The position numbers and the translations under genes were made by a program. A DNA stretch of 64,000 bases from assembly GCA_025403435.1 (NCBI GenBank), contig CM046333.1, positions 30,159,453-30,223,452 of the forward strand, written 5' to 3'. The stretch comes from Artocarpus heterophyllus. Its lineage: Eukaryota > Streptophyta > Magnoliopsida > Rosales > Moraceae. Below are positions 10,846 through 22,178 of the stretch, one piece after another (within the stretch, counting starts at the first letter, position 1; each line of letters begins with the position of its first letter). Under the pieces are notes generated by a model. The model was given only the letters and a program-made list of their open reading frames with translations. It made no database searches and had not been told where the DNA came from.

Positions 10846-13800
10846 TTTGCTTGTCTTCAAGCAAAGAAAGACAACTAAGACTGAAAACACATAAAAATAC
10901 AGGAGCTTTTAGTTGATGTGTTGAAAGCAGGCCTCAAAGATTTCGCAGATAATATAGCTCAAGAAAAATTCAAAACATTACGAATATTTATAAATTTAAT
11001 TCAAATATTAATCCTATCTTATGCAGATCTTCTAAGTGTATGTGTGTTAACCCTTTACACTTAGTTTATGTTTTCCAGATTAGTTTATGCAAATCAGTGA
11101 TTAAAAGCAAGTTTAAGCACAAAATTCTAAACCTCCATAAGCTTGTCTTTCATATCATCTCTCCACTAATGTAGACTAACATAGCATTAAGGATCATTAG
11201 AAGTTCTATTAGTTTGTAATGTATGACTTAGGTAATGGGTCAAATTGTTTGGATATAAGTATAAGGTTTAAATCGCCCATAATGCATACATTAGTTCACA
11301 GACCTTAAGAGTATAGAATCAACATCCCATTTTACGTAACAACCGCCAAACTTGAAAATTACTATGTTCTTATGTCATCGACAATTATTCTGTTTTTGTT
11401 TTGATTTTTGATCTTTTTTTCTTTAATTGTTTTAAAAAAACTTTTCTGACTTTTTTTCTCATTTTTTCTTTTTTTTTACTGATAATACAAATTAAGTGAA
11501 AATACAAACAATACAGAATAAATCACAACATAAAATAATCATAACACCACCCTTCCTCTCTCAGACTTCAAAATATATTATAGACTAAAAAACAACATGC
11601 CTTATAGGTGAAACGTTAAAAACAGAAAGAAAGTAAATAAATGGTAAGTTAAAATTTATGATTGACAAAGAAAATGAAAAATAAGACTCAACAAGGCTCA
11701 CTAGGGATATGAAGTATATCAAAGATAGCTCAGAAAGGTTCAAATTGTCCAAAGATAGCCTAAATTAAGTCCTAAATGTCATGCAGCCTAGATTTTGCCT
11801 TGAGAGATAATTAGACAACTTTTAGAGTTTAAAAACCTAAAAAGTTTAATTTACTAAATTACATAAAATTCTCTAAGCATACAAACAACTAAGTGATCAT
11901 GATTGTGTGCATTGAGTGTTTAGAGGGATCAAAAGTAAAATAGCACTATCAAATAAGTTAAACTTATAAACAGACATAATGTTTAGTAATTTCATGAGCT
12001 ATACTCATTTTAAAACAGGTTCTATCATCGGCCGAAGACATCAACTTAAAACAAAAACTTAATAATATAACATAAAAATATTTAGAAAAATTAAACACAA
12101 AGATAGAAAATTTAAAAAATTTTGAAATTTTTGTTGCCATACCCCTAAACTTAAACTTAACATTGCTTTCAATATTTAAAAGATAAACAAAATTTAAGTC
12201 CAAAGGACGTACCTGATCGATTGAAGTCTCTGACATTTTTATATGTCCATTTTTTTAATTTTTTAATTTTTTTAATTTTTAACGGCCAGATGCAAATGCT
12301 GCACATACATAATGCAATATATTACACGCATAACTAAGACATGTTTTAAGAGTTTAAAAATACTCCGTATATCTACGATCCTAATCATGCATGTCACATA
12401 TAAAATACAAAATTGGAGAAATGAAGCATTCGATAAATTGCAAATGGGATATGTTTCGAGAGTACTAGTTAATTCGTACATCTGCCATCCTGACACTAAA
12501 AAACGTGAATCTAAAGGTTTTAACAATAGCATGCCACAAAAACACAAACATACACATCGCTTGATTTTTTAAATTAAATTTTTTATTTTTAAGGGTTTTT
12601 TTAAACATAAACAAACTGATAACATAATAAGAGAAAAAACAAAGAGTAGAAACGACATCACCTATAGAAAAGCGGTTATTGAGACTAGAAAGAAAAAAGG
12701 TGAACATGTTGTGGATAAAATTGAGAGATTACAGGTGGAGGCTTAAATCTAACAGTCACTTCCTACTGCCTTTGTCTCAATCTATCCTTGAAGTTGCAAT
12801 ATCAAACTCTAGGAGAACAATATACATCTTGTCCAGCAATTCCTCGATAGCTGTAACGATGACAAAGAACTATCTTCCAGCTTGCACAATAGTGTTCTCA
12901 TCCACAACTTGTTCTAAAAACTTTCCACTAACAACTATGAATATTTTCTCAAGAGTGCCTATACTACTAGGGAGAGCTATGAAAACATTGGATGTGGTTA
13001 CCATGGCTTCTATACGCTCACAGATGCATGTTACTACAACAATTCCTCTCAGCCAAAACATCGAGCATAATCCCTAGGACTTGTGCACCACCAGTTTGAG
13101 CTACTGTAGAAACCTTCTCATCAAACCTAAGTTACCCCCTCCATACACTAGGTTAATCTTTGTACATGCTAGCACTTTTTCTAAGTTCTTTATGGTATCT
13201 AAGTATATTTTCTTTTTACTAGAACTTGAACCATAGAAGACACGGACTATTTTAAATTTCCTAGATTAGTACGAGGAAGACATTTTTAGTTCTATGAATG
13301 TTTGATTCTTTTATTTTGACTATTTGATTTTTTTAGGTTTTTGGTTTTTTTTTTTTTAATTTTAAGTCCTATGTCCGCTTTGCCTAAAAATTTGTGTCCT
13401 AAATGGAATCTTAAAGAAGATGAAATGTGCAATGGTGAATAAGTCAGACAAGTGTGTGATGGATGGTTACTTAACAATCTAAAAATATATATTTACATGT
13501 GGGAGAAGATAAGATTTTGTCAGAAAAGAAAATAAGAAAAAAATCTATAAAAAAGTAAAGATACATTAAGACCTTCATTGAAAAAAAAAAGACAAGAACC
13601 ATATAACTTTTGATAAAAATAAAACAAAAAGACAAATGACTGACAAACTACACTATAGACTTCATGACAGAATCAATTCGAATTTAGAAAAATCTAACAA
13701 AAGACAAAACAAATAGCTGGCATACTGTAGACCTTTAGATAAACATGATACAAAATCAGACAAAAGCTAAAAAATTTTAGACTTAATATAGGAAATAAAC

Positions 13801-14294
13801 ATGGCATCTGATAAGATAATATTTTTAAAAGAAAAAAATAAAATAAAAACATACATCACTATTTAACAAAAGATGTAACAATCTAAAAACTCTCAAGCTC
13901 ACAAAAATATTTTTGTTTGTGCTCAAAATTTTTTAAAGAATTAATAAACTGCTTTGAAAGCTTATATCCATCAGATTGCTTTTCTAGAGAGTCTCCATAA
14001 AGCGGCCATTCTAATGATTTTTTATTAGAAACCTAGAATCCATTCTAGAGTAAACTTTCAACATTTTTTAATTAAAAACAAACACACCAAAATTAACAAT
14101 ATTTATAGGTGTTGTTAATGATTGTATTACTGCCTATCTAATTTTCTTATAAATTTGCAAATAGGGTCGTTTTTCGCCAGATTCCCATAGCGTTGTCTCT
14201 TTGCATGGAATTTGGGCTAGAGTTTAGCAATTGCACTATAGACATATCCACTAGGACATTTTTTTAGAGAAGTTTAGAGATCATCCAAGTTTTT
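10846..14294. other. Non-coding interior of the Athila-like element
   Basis: About 3.4 kb of AT-rich sequence has only short, poorly structured frames on both strands and no recognised domain. A motif like the purine tract (gccatacccctaaacttaaa on the plus strand) lies at 12136-12155 and recurs at 15134-15155. Confidence 0.6.
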
Positions 14295-14582
14295 TTAAAG
14301 TCCATCCTTATAGAAGTGGATCTTGTCCTTTCTATTGATTGACACAAATCCAAGAGAATAACACTTACCTTCACAAGTATGTCGAACACACTTGTTGCAC
14401 CTTGATTCAATAAAAAAGGCTCCTCTTCTCATAGCACTTCTACTCTTACCCATTCCAACAATGTCAGTGTTCTGCTTGAAGTCACTCGGATGTATCTTAC
14501 CCTTTATTAGCAACCTGATATTATCAAGAATGCTAAACTTCATGGGAACCCAAAGTCTGGTGACTCTAGACTTGTATTTCAT
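14295..14582 (-). CDS. Unrecognised 95-codon frame with a Cys cluster
   Basis: This ATG-started frame lies inside the Athila-like element, where pol or an extra gene would be expected. The product is basic, with a C-terminal cysteine group (CNKC..HTCEGKC) and a preceding MGKSRSAMRRGAFF stretch. I do not recognise the family. It may be a scrap of an additional retrotransposon gene or a captured host exon, or a chance frame. There is no upstream continuation in the same frame and no visible splice context. Confidence 0.3.
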   Translation of the reverse strand: MKYKSRVTRLWVPMKFSILDNIRLLIKGKIHPSDFKQNTDIVGMGKSRSAMRRGAFFIESRCNKCVRHTCEGKCYSLGFVSINRKDKIHFYKDGL

Positions 14583-14639
14583 CTAAGAGTCTTTTGTCAA
14601 ACAGATGGGCAATATTTTTTCAAGTGAGTGTACTTCGGA

Positions 14640-14835
14640 TCCATGGAAAAGCAAAGAAAAAGAAAGAAGAAAAGAAACAAAGAAAGAAGATTTGGGGAAA
14701 ATTAAAGAGAAATGAAGAAGAAAGATTAAAAATTTTTAGAAAAATTTTTAGAAGAACAAGAGAGAGAATGAGAGAGTTCTAGAGAGAAGGAGGAGGAATT
14801 CAGAATTTTAGAGAGAAGAAAAAATCTAGAGAAAG
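14640..14835. repeat. Purine-rich low-complexity tract
   Basis: Nearly 200 bases on the plus strand consist mostly of A and G (gaaagaagaaaagaaac and similar). They form a simple-sequence tract within the Athila-like interior and are not evidence of a gene. Confidence 0.7.
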
Positions 14836-16292
14836 AATGAATCTGAAGAATGGGCTCTCGATGCATAGTTACAGGATTTATAGCCATGGAATGGCTACTG
14901 TGCTAAACACTTATAGGGGACACATGTGAAGATTGAATTATTTTTTATTTTTTATTTATTTTTTATTATTTTTATTTGAAGTCTGAACTAGTGTGGGCCT
15001 GGGCTTGAGTCCAAAAATGGAAGCCTAAATTTGGATTTGGCCCATTTTTATGTCAAATTAAGAGAAAAAAATTGAACAAAATAAAAATAAAAATATTTTT
15101 ATTTACAAATATGATCGGACTGGATTCATGTTGGGCCATACCCCCCAAACTTAAATTTTGAACTGGTGCTAAGGGGGGCGGGTTGGCTTGGGCTAGCCTT
15201 ACAAGATTTGCATTGGGCCTCAAATTGTTTGGGCCAATCAATTTGAATTACAATGGGCTAAGTCCAATTTGACATGGAATGGGCCTAGATATTTTTGGGC
15301 TTGATGGCCTTTTGAGACCATGAGTTGGTTTTGCATTTGGACTGAAACAAGAGTCCAATGTTAATCTTGGCCTAATTTTGGTTCAACCAAAAATGGTGGC
15401 CCATTTTCGGTTTTTGCCCGATTTGGATCCGTCCAAAAATTATTTAAATTGCAAATGTAGTAAAAATAACAAAATAAGAAGTTACCACTATGTGAAAAAC
15501 ACACTCATAACCTCCATCAGGTTGGAGTTTCAAGCATCAGGACAAACAATATTTTTACAAATCCTGAATTTTTTTTATTTCATTTTTAAAAAACACTTTT
15601 TTAAATAAAAAACACAATAAAAAACAAAAATAAATTAAAATTACATTAATCAAAATTTATTCCCAAAAAATAGAACAAAAATAAAATTCTAATTAAAATT
15701 ATTAAAATTACATCAAAAAGTTTTAGGTTGCCTCCTAAAAAGCACTTACTTTAAAGTTTTCAACCGGACGTTTGGAAAAGAGCGCCCATTAAAGAGTGGC
15801 TTTCACTTAGAGTAACTGTCATAAGACACCGAAAATGGGTCTTTGATGAGAATGGCCTCAAGTTTCGCATGATTTGAAATGATTGGGCTTATTGCATCAA
15901 CAACACTCTTTTTTAATTGATGTGCTTGATGAGCATGAAGAATCAATGATAATGAAAATGGAAGAGGTGTTGGCTACATTGGATCTTCATAGATGTAATC
16001 TTGGATAATTGGCATGACCATCAAATGTGGGCCATTATCGACTTTTCAAAATGCTCCTCTCTTGGTATCGGCTTTTCAAAATGGCAATCTTTTAATGCTC
16101 ATGGTAGGAACGGTTCCACCAACTCTTTAGTGTACTCTACCATGAGTTCAGTATACCAATCGGTTACCATTGTTTCCTCAGCTGATTTTAAGAAATTTCT
16201 TTCATGAGATGCTCCATTTGTTCATCAAGACACCACCTAGAATCCAATTGAATTTCTTCAATATTGGTCATTTGTTTGATAGCATTCACCAA
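14836..16292. other. Decayed spacer of the Athila-like element
   Basis: No intact frame. The part nearest gag (about 15900-16292) may be its decayed C-terminal extension on the minus strand. A purine-tract-like motif is at 15134-15155. Confidence 0.45.
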
Positions 16293-16706
16293 CTATTCCA
16301 TTGGTTCCTCCAGTCTCGACTTCTTCACTTCTTGAGGCTCGATGGATTGGTGCATAATGTTAGGGTGATGGATATATGGAGGATATTGGTGGTTCCAACA
16401 TTGCAGTAAAGGATCCCAATGCCAGTGGCAGTCAAAATCAGCCATATCATTTAGCAAGTGACGTGTATTTTCATGGCTTCTATTAAGAACGTGACTACTG
16501 GTTGCAAACACTCCATAATCTACCCAATTTCTCATTACATCATCCAATCCATGGCAAAAAATGTAAGTCAGAGGCTCATTTAAAAAATTGTTGTCAGAAA
16601 ATCTTTCAACTAACTCATTGAATCTCCTCCAGGTAGAAAAAAATGGCTCCGAACGTTGTTGGGCAAAATTTGCAAGGATTTGACTATGATGCATTTTTTT
16701 GAACAA
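16293..16706 (-). pseudogene. Gag fragment of the Athila-like element
   Basis: The 137-codon frame contains the core of a plant retrotransposon gag domain: NFAQQRSEPFFSTWRRFNEL followed by VERFSDNNF and FCHGLDD, comparable to the family pattern of a Gln-rich ESLYEAWERFK helix and a later FYNGL. It starts only about 90 bases after the primer site, so the N-terminal half of gag is missing. Downstream of it no protease or RT could be found. Confidence 0.65.
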
Positions 16707-16793
16707 AATTTAAAAGAAAAAGAAAAATAAGAGAGAAAAAATTCAAATTAATCCCACAGCCATATTATTGATATTAACAAAAATTAACAGACA

Positions 16794-16812
16794 ACTCCCA
16801 ACAATGGCGCCA
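16794..16812 (-). other. Primer binding site (tRNA-Asp type)
   Basis: On the minus strand TGGCGCCATTGTTGGGAGT follows the LTR end after a few bases. The TGGCGCC start is the usual Athila/Tat primer complementary to tRNA-Asp. Confidence 0.75.
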
Positions 16813-16818
16813 AAAACT

Positions 16819-18636
16819 TGGTAACGATTTTTCATGCTCACGCAATTAGACACGGTCGTTTCAAATTATAAAGTGAACAAGAATACAGATATCGATCCCA
16901 CAAGCATTGAGTAACTTTTAATTAATTATTGAAATTAATCCTAACTCTAAAATTAATTAAATTATTTTTGGGGGTTTTGATTTAAGACCAAATCTAATGT
17001 AAAAATAAAATAGAAATTAAAATGAGAATTTAAATAAATTTCTAAAAATATTGGGAATTATGATTTTACTAAAATTAATCTGATACTATCTCAATAAACA
17101 TATTATTGTGATTGCCTGATACTATGTTGATGGTCGAATTCCCTATCCTATTCAATGCTCTCTCTCGAGTTATACCATAAATACCTGAGCATTAAAATGT
17201 ACTATATCTCTATGTGAGTTATTATACCTAAGTTCATTATATTATATGGATATTCGTATTATTACCACGAAAACCATGTAAGTATATCGCTATCTTACAT
17301 GTAATTTATGGTATTCTATACATGTTTTTAAACCACAAATCTCCTCTTGACTTCATTATGATTTATGTTGCCATCTAACTAGTGATTAGTTAATTAGAAG
17401 CATTAAGCCTAGTGTAAAAACTCAATATAGATATGAAGTTCACAATAATAAAATTTAACTAAATAAAATGTTCATATATTCTAGCTACATCACAATCCCA
17501 ACTAAAAATAAAATTAGAAGATGATAATAAAAGCACATCACAAAAATATTAAAATAAACATTAATATATTATAAAAGATAGAGTTTAGAAATACCCAGAA
17601 TATTTTCATATCTGACAGGTCTACCACCACACTGTTAGCACTCTGACACGGTATTTTACAAAATATCCCTCACAATATCCCTCACAATATTACAAACATT
17701 TAACTGAAACTAAAAAACAAAAAAAATAACTATTGAGAAAATATCCAGCCTTTTTCCCTCTCTCCTCTTCTTTGATTAGAGACTAAAGGTCTTTTTTATA
17801 GGCACAAATGTGCTTTTATTATGTTCCAACTAGAGAGCACAAAGTTTTAAATATTAATTTTTCTTTTTTCTTTTTTTAATTTCCACCGCCTACAGCTAGT
17901 ATGCAAATTTTAGCACGTGATCCACTGCTTTGCAGCTTCATGAAGGGAAAAAACGGACACCTTTGGTACATTAACTGCATTGAAATTGACTAATCTAATG
18001 GCTAAAAGAGGCCCAAAATCTGATCCGTTGGATTTGGTCTTTTTATATGGTTTGCATGGCTTAGATTTGTGCTGACAAGGCTGGCTCTTCTGCTGATTAG
18101 GCTGATGAATGTGTGCTGATAGGCAAATCAGATATCGCCAAGTGGCAATGACTGATGACTAAATGCTGATTGGTCTGAGGATAAGAATTTGCTCACAATT
18201 ATGTTTTTGACCCCCAGTTTTAGATTTCTTCACATTTTTGCATTCCATTTTTGCCGCAAAATCAAGATTTCTTGCAATTCAACCCTAAAAATTTAGTTAT
18301 TTTACAAAATAAAAATTACTAAAAATAGCTATTATTTAACAAAAAAACTAAATTAAAACAAAAAGCACTCATAAAAATAAAAATAAAACTTATTTAAACT
18401 TACCATTTTAAATCCAATTTACATAAATTAATTATTTAACACATAAAAACACTTCTAAAAATTACCAAAAAATATATTTAAACAATAAAAACATAAAATT
18501 AAACATAGTTTATAGAAAAACAAACCAAAATATTAAAGACCCACAAAAATTGCTTAATTAGAGAATTTAATAACCAATAAAAATGCAAATTAGAGGATTT
18601 AAAACCTTGTAAAACTTGCGTTACTACATGTTATCA
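16819..18636 (-). repeat. 5' LTR of the Athila-like element
   Basis: The LTR is about 1818 bases, reading TGATAACATG at the outer end (18636) and ending ...GTTACCA next to the primer site. No target duplication can be checked because the other outer end is interrupted. Confidence 0.75.
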
Positions 18637-19204
18637 AAAAAATAGAAGAAAATTGACGAAACAAAATTCCTTCTTAGGCTCCAAAGTGATGTATTTTTAG
18701 GTTTACTAGGTTGACATAAAAAGGGGGAAAAGTTTAGAGCCTTTTTGGACCAAAAATTAGGTTAAAAGACACCAACCAATGCAGCGGTGCCAAATGTGGG
18801 CTGAGGGGCACGCTTTTCCTTGCAACTTGGAGTTCATCATAGTTGGCATTGGGCACCACTTCATTGGCACATGGGCGTGTTCTCTCTAGTAAGTGGCATT
18901 GGGGCACTAGCTCATTGGTCTTGTAGCCTAGTTTCATCCGGATTAAGCTAAAACTCGTCTAAATCATGGTTTTTACCTCTAAAATATTTCTTAGCATCCA
19001 AAACACCTATAAAACATAAAAACACAAATATAAATACAACAAAAACAAGAGATTAACAGAGGAGACACAAGGAAGAATGGTAGAAAAATATGAAACATTA
19101 GGCACTTATCAACATGGATATGACAAGCTCCGGGAACTAAGAAAGTAACAAAGAAAAAATACAAGAATGGTAGAAAAATATGAAAAATTAAGCATTTATC
19201 AACA
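18637..19204 (-). repeat. LTR-like fragment from an older element
   Basis: On the minus strand two nested starts, TGTTGATAAATGC (from 19204) and TGTTGATAAGTGC (from about 19111), lead into sequence typical of plant gypsy LTRs. About 50 bases at 19068-19118 are repeated at 19160-19208. The Athila-like element seems to have inserted into this fragment. Confidence 0.45.
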
Positions 19205-21899
19205 TGGATCTTTGGGAGCTGTAAGATGAAAAGCTACGGGGTTTATGAGGTCTGCAGCTCCTCCTTTGACATTAATTTGACCAATGATGCCATCTTTTTC
19301 TTCAGCACTAGTTTTGTCATAGATCTACAGTGTTACGACCGATGCTCTAGTGATCATGCTACATCAGAGTCCCGAATAAGAGAGGAGGGCAAATAACTGA
19401 AAAAGGAAAAAAAAAGATTTGTGAATTTGGTTTAATGGCGATATTTTGGATTTTTTATAACTTGCAAATATTTATTGATTCTAAATATGTTATTTATTTC
19501 ACATCCATAACACTACCAACATTATTTACTAAGCACCTATTAAATTAGTTTATTTAGTGCATTTTTTCTTTTTTTTTGGTTGCCCAATAATACGTGGACT
19601 AAATTGCTAAATGATCCTTGAGAAAGAGAATCAATAAAAGTGCGAAAAAAAGACCTACCCCAATGGGTGGAATTTGTTAAAAGTATGCAACTTTTTCATT
19701 TTATTGATGGATAGAGCGGGATTGAAAGCAATCAATGTTTGATGTTATTTTGATTTTCTCCAAAAAGAGAATGAGGGAAATATGACAAATGATAGAGTAA
19801 TTAAAATCAATAGGCCAACTATTTGGCACTGTAATGAATAATCCAACAACGTGTAATCAGACATTTAATACTCAGGTAAATGACAAAAAAATTCCACTTA
19901 TTGAAAACCTAACTGTAGATTCTTCACTTTCCCCTTAACCCCTCTCTTTCGCTCCTTACATCTCCTTTCTCTCCCTCTCTCTTTCTTCCTCTTTCTCTCT
20001 CCTCCTACACTCTGTATCTTATACAAAATTGTCGTGCCGCCACCATTTTCGCTGTCTTGGGGAGCTGTCATACTGAGATCATGATGGCGAAGATCTTGGC
20101 TCGCCAAGATCAATAAAGACAACATTGTGATACTAGTCTTGCAATAACAATTGACAACAAATCGCTGATTTCTTTTTGTCTAGCTAGACAAATCCGACGC
20201 TCGATAGAAATCTAGGGGCCGAAGATCTTCTTCACGCTCTCGGAGATGTAGCAATGATGGAGCTTCCGTGACGACGACGAGGCTAGCGTGTGGACAACGT
20301 CATGACGAGTGACGAACCCTCACGATGCGACGTTAGAGTTTTCTTCGCGACATCATCTTCAGCTCCTGTCTTCTTCTATAGCTGAGATTTTATCCTAGTA
20401 TCCGTTTCAGAGAGATCTAGTGTTATAAAAGAAATAAACAGATCTAGGGTTAGCAGGTTGGGTATTTTGCAATTTGGGGTAATTTTGGTCTTACCTAATC
20501 CAACTTTACACCTAAAAATTTAACTGGCTTATTTTCAACAATATTTGTAAATATGCCATTTACTTTTAAATACCAATAATTTAGGGCTTTTTGTTGCAGT
20601 TTCCATTCTCGTAATAATCCTACAAGAGGTATTAAAAGAGTCATACTGGGCCTTTTGATCCTAGGTCCATTAGGACTTAGGCTGTGCTAGGCACAACCTT
20701 CTACAGTAGAGGGCCGGGCTTATGCCGGGCATGACAAGAGAATCTCGAGCTCTGTAGGGCTTAAGTAGGTCTAGCCTATGTCCAATTATTTTTTATTTTA
20801 AAATTTTTAGTCTTTTTTTTTTGTAATTTTCAATAAAATATAATAATTTTATAAACCTAGACTTAGCCTACATATTTTAAACTTACATTTACATATTTTA
20901 AACTTATACTACACGCATAACATAACAAATATAATTGAAAATTAAAAATTACATAAATAAGTGTCTAGCTTAATTGTTGGCATGTTGTGGACCTATTTGG
21001 TACACGGGTTCGAATTTTGTTAATTTGAATATTTTGATTTGAGTTTTATGATTTTGAATTGTATGATTTGTTTTGCTATACAAATCGACGTTTGGATGTG
21101 TAATTAAAATATTAATCTAAATAGAAAATAAAATCTAAAGGAGTGTTTGGATAAATTAAAAAAAAAGTTAATTGATTTATTAACAATGCAAATCTAACAA
21201 AACCTTAATGTCATGACATATTTTAATAGGCAATATAAATCTTGATTTATTCCTCATTTCATTATGAATGTAATGAAAGAAGAATTGTCTCAATTTGATA
21301 TAAAACGAAGAAGTTAGAATATTTTTTTCTTAAAAGTATATGAGAGAATTTAAGAAGGAAACTTATACCATAGCATTTGGGTTCAAATTTTGTGAATTTA
21401 GGAAGGGAACAAAACTCAAAATTTACATTCAAAACTCAACTAAGATTCAAATATTGATGCCACCAAATAGATATTAGGTCCAATCGAAAAATCCTGACTC
21501 CAAAATTTTGAGCCGAATCTACTTTCTTATTTCACTAAGATTTGAGGTCGAAACCTTGAGAAGGACAAATGGTGTATTTTTTAAGAGACCTAAACCAAGG
21601 CCTAGGAGAGTCGGGCAAAGCCGCACCATGCATTGTGGCAGGCTAGGCAAGGCCATCCATTTGACACCTTGTTAAAACACAATCCGTTTAAAACTTTACT
21701 TGTAACCAACATCTTAAGTTTAATAACTGTAACATGTAAAAGTTTTACACTGTAACAACTTTTTACTTTTTATTATAGTTACTAAGAGCTTTACACTATT
21801 CACACTTGTAACTAATGGGTTCAAAAAATTGATGTTCTAAACCTTGAAGTAACTTACAACTTTACCTCGCAGCTATGATGCACCGCAGACAATTATAAC
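19205..21899. other. Anonymous AT-rich intergenic DNA
   Basis: No gene is supported. There is a pyrimidine-rich tract at about 19925-20010, a less AT-rich stretch at 20190-20400 (several CGACG runs), and short GGGCC-rich pieces near 20690-20760 and 21600-21665. None gives a readable protein or clear element ends. Confidence 0.5.
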
Positions 21900-21905
21900 T
21901 TTATT
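21900..21905 (-). terminator. Candidate polyadenylation signal of the CHY1-type gene
   Basis: AATAAA on the minus strand, about 275 bases past the stop codon. No nearer canonical hexamer was seen, but plant signals are loose, so this is only a candidate. Confidence 0.25.
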
Positions 21906-22178
21906 TCCTCATCGTCAATGTAGTCTAGTAATGTCATCTCACGTTTTATTGCAACTTGAACAATAATTTAGGCCATAGTTTATCCAGTGTGGACAGCTAT
22001 GGACTACCTGGTTACACACACCATCTCTCTTCTTTTGAATCATGCATCTTCTTTATAAGTATGTGATAGGGTTGAATAGTCATAGTTTGTGAACCCCATT
22101 TCCTAACGTAAATAAAATAATAAAAATCTGAAACTTAATTGCTGATCCAAGATTACCAAGTACATCCCCCCAAGGTCA

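Larger units (their letters stand above)
10559..18636 (-). mobile_element. Athila-like gypsy element, internally decayed
   Basis: A complete LTR at 16819-18636 and a partial copy at 10559-10825 share clear similarity. Both end, on the plus strand, in gttatca. A tRNA-Asp-type primer site (TGGCGCC...) sits beside the right LTR, and a purine tract (AAGTTTGAGGG on the minus strand) beside the left one. This gives minus orientation. Only a gag piece (16293-16706) is recognisable; no RT, RNase H or integrase could be read in the about 6 kb interior. The element was therefore either non-autonomous or heavily deleted. Its 3' LTR was interrupted by the Tat-like element and copia 1. Confidence 0.75.

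Noticed and set aside
12679..13077. A 132-codon plus-strand frame and its antisense partner at 12870-13061
   Set aside because: No domain, no support from neighbours, and within a decayed retrotransposon interior. Probably a chance frame.
19898..20125. A 75-codon minus-strand frame with a basic KERGRERR run
   Set aside because: The basic run comes from a pyrimidine-rich simple tract on the plus strand. No family match seen.
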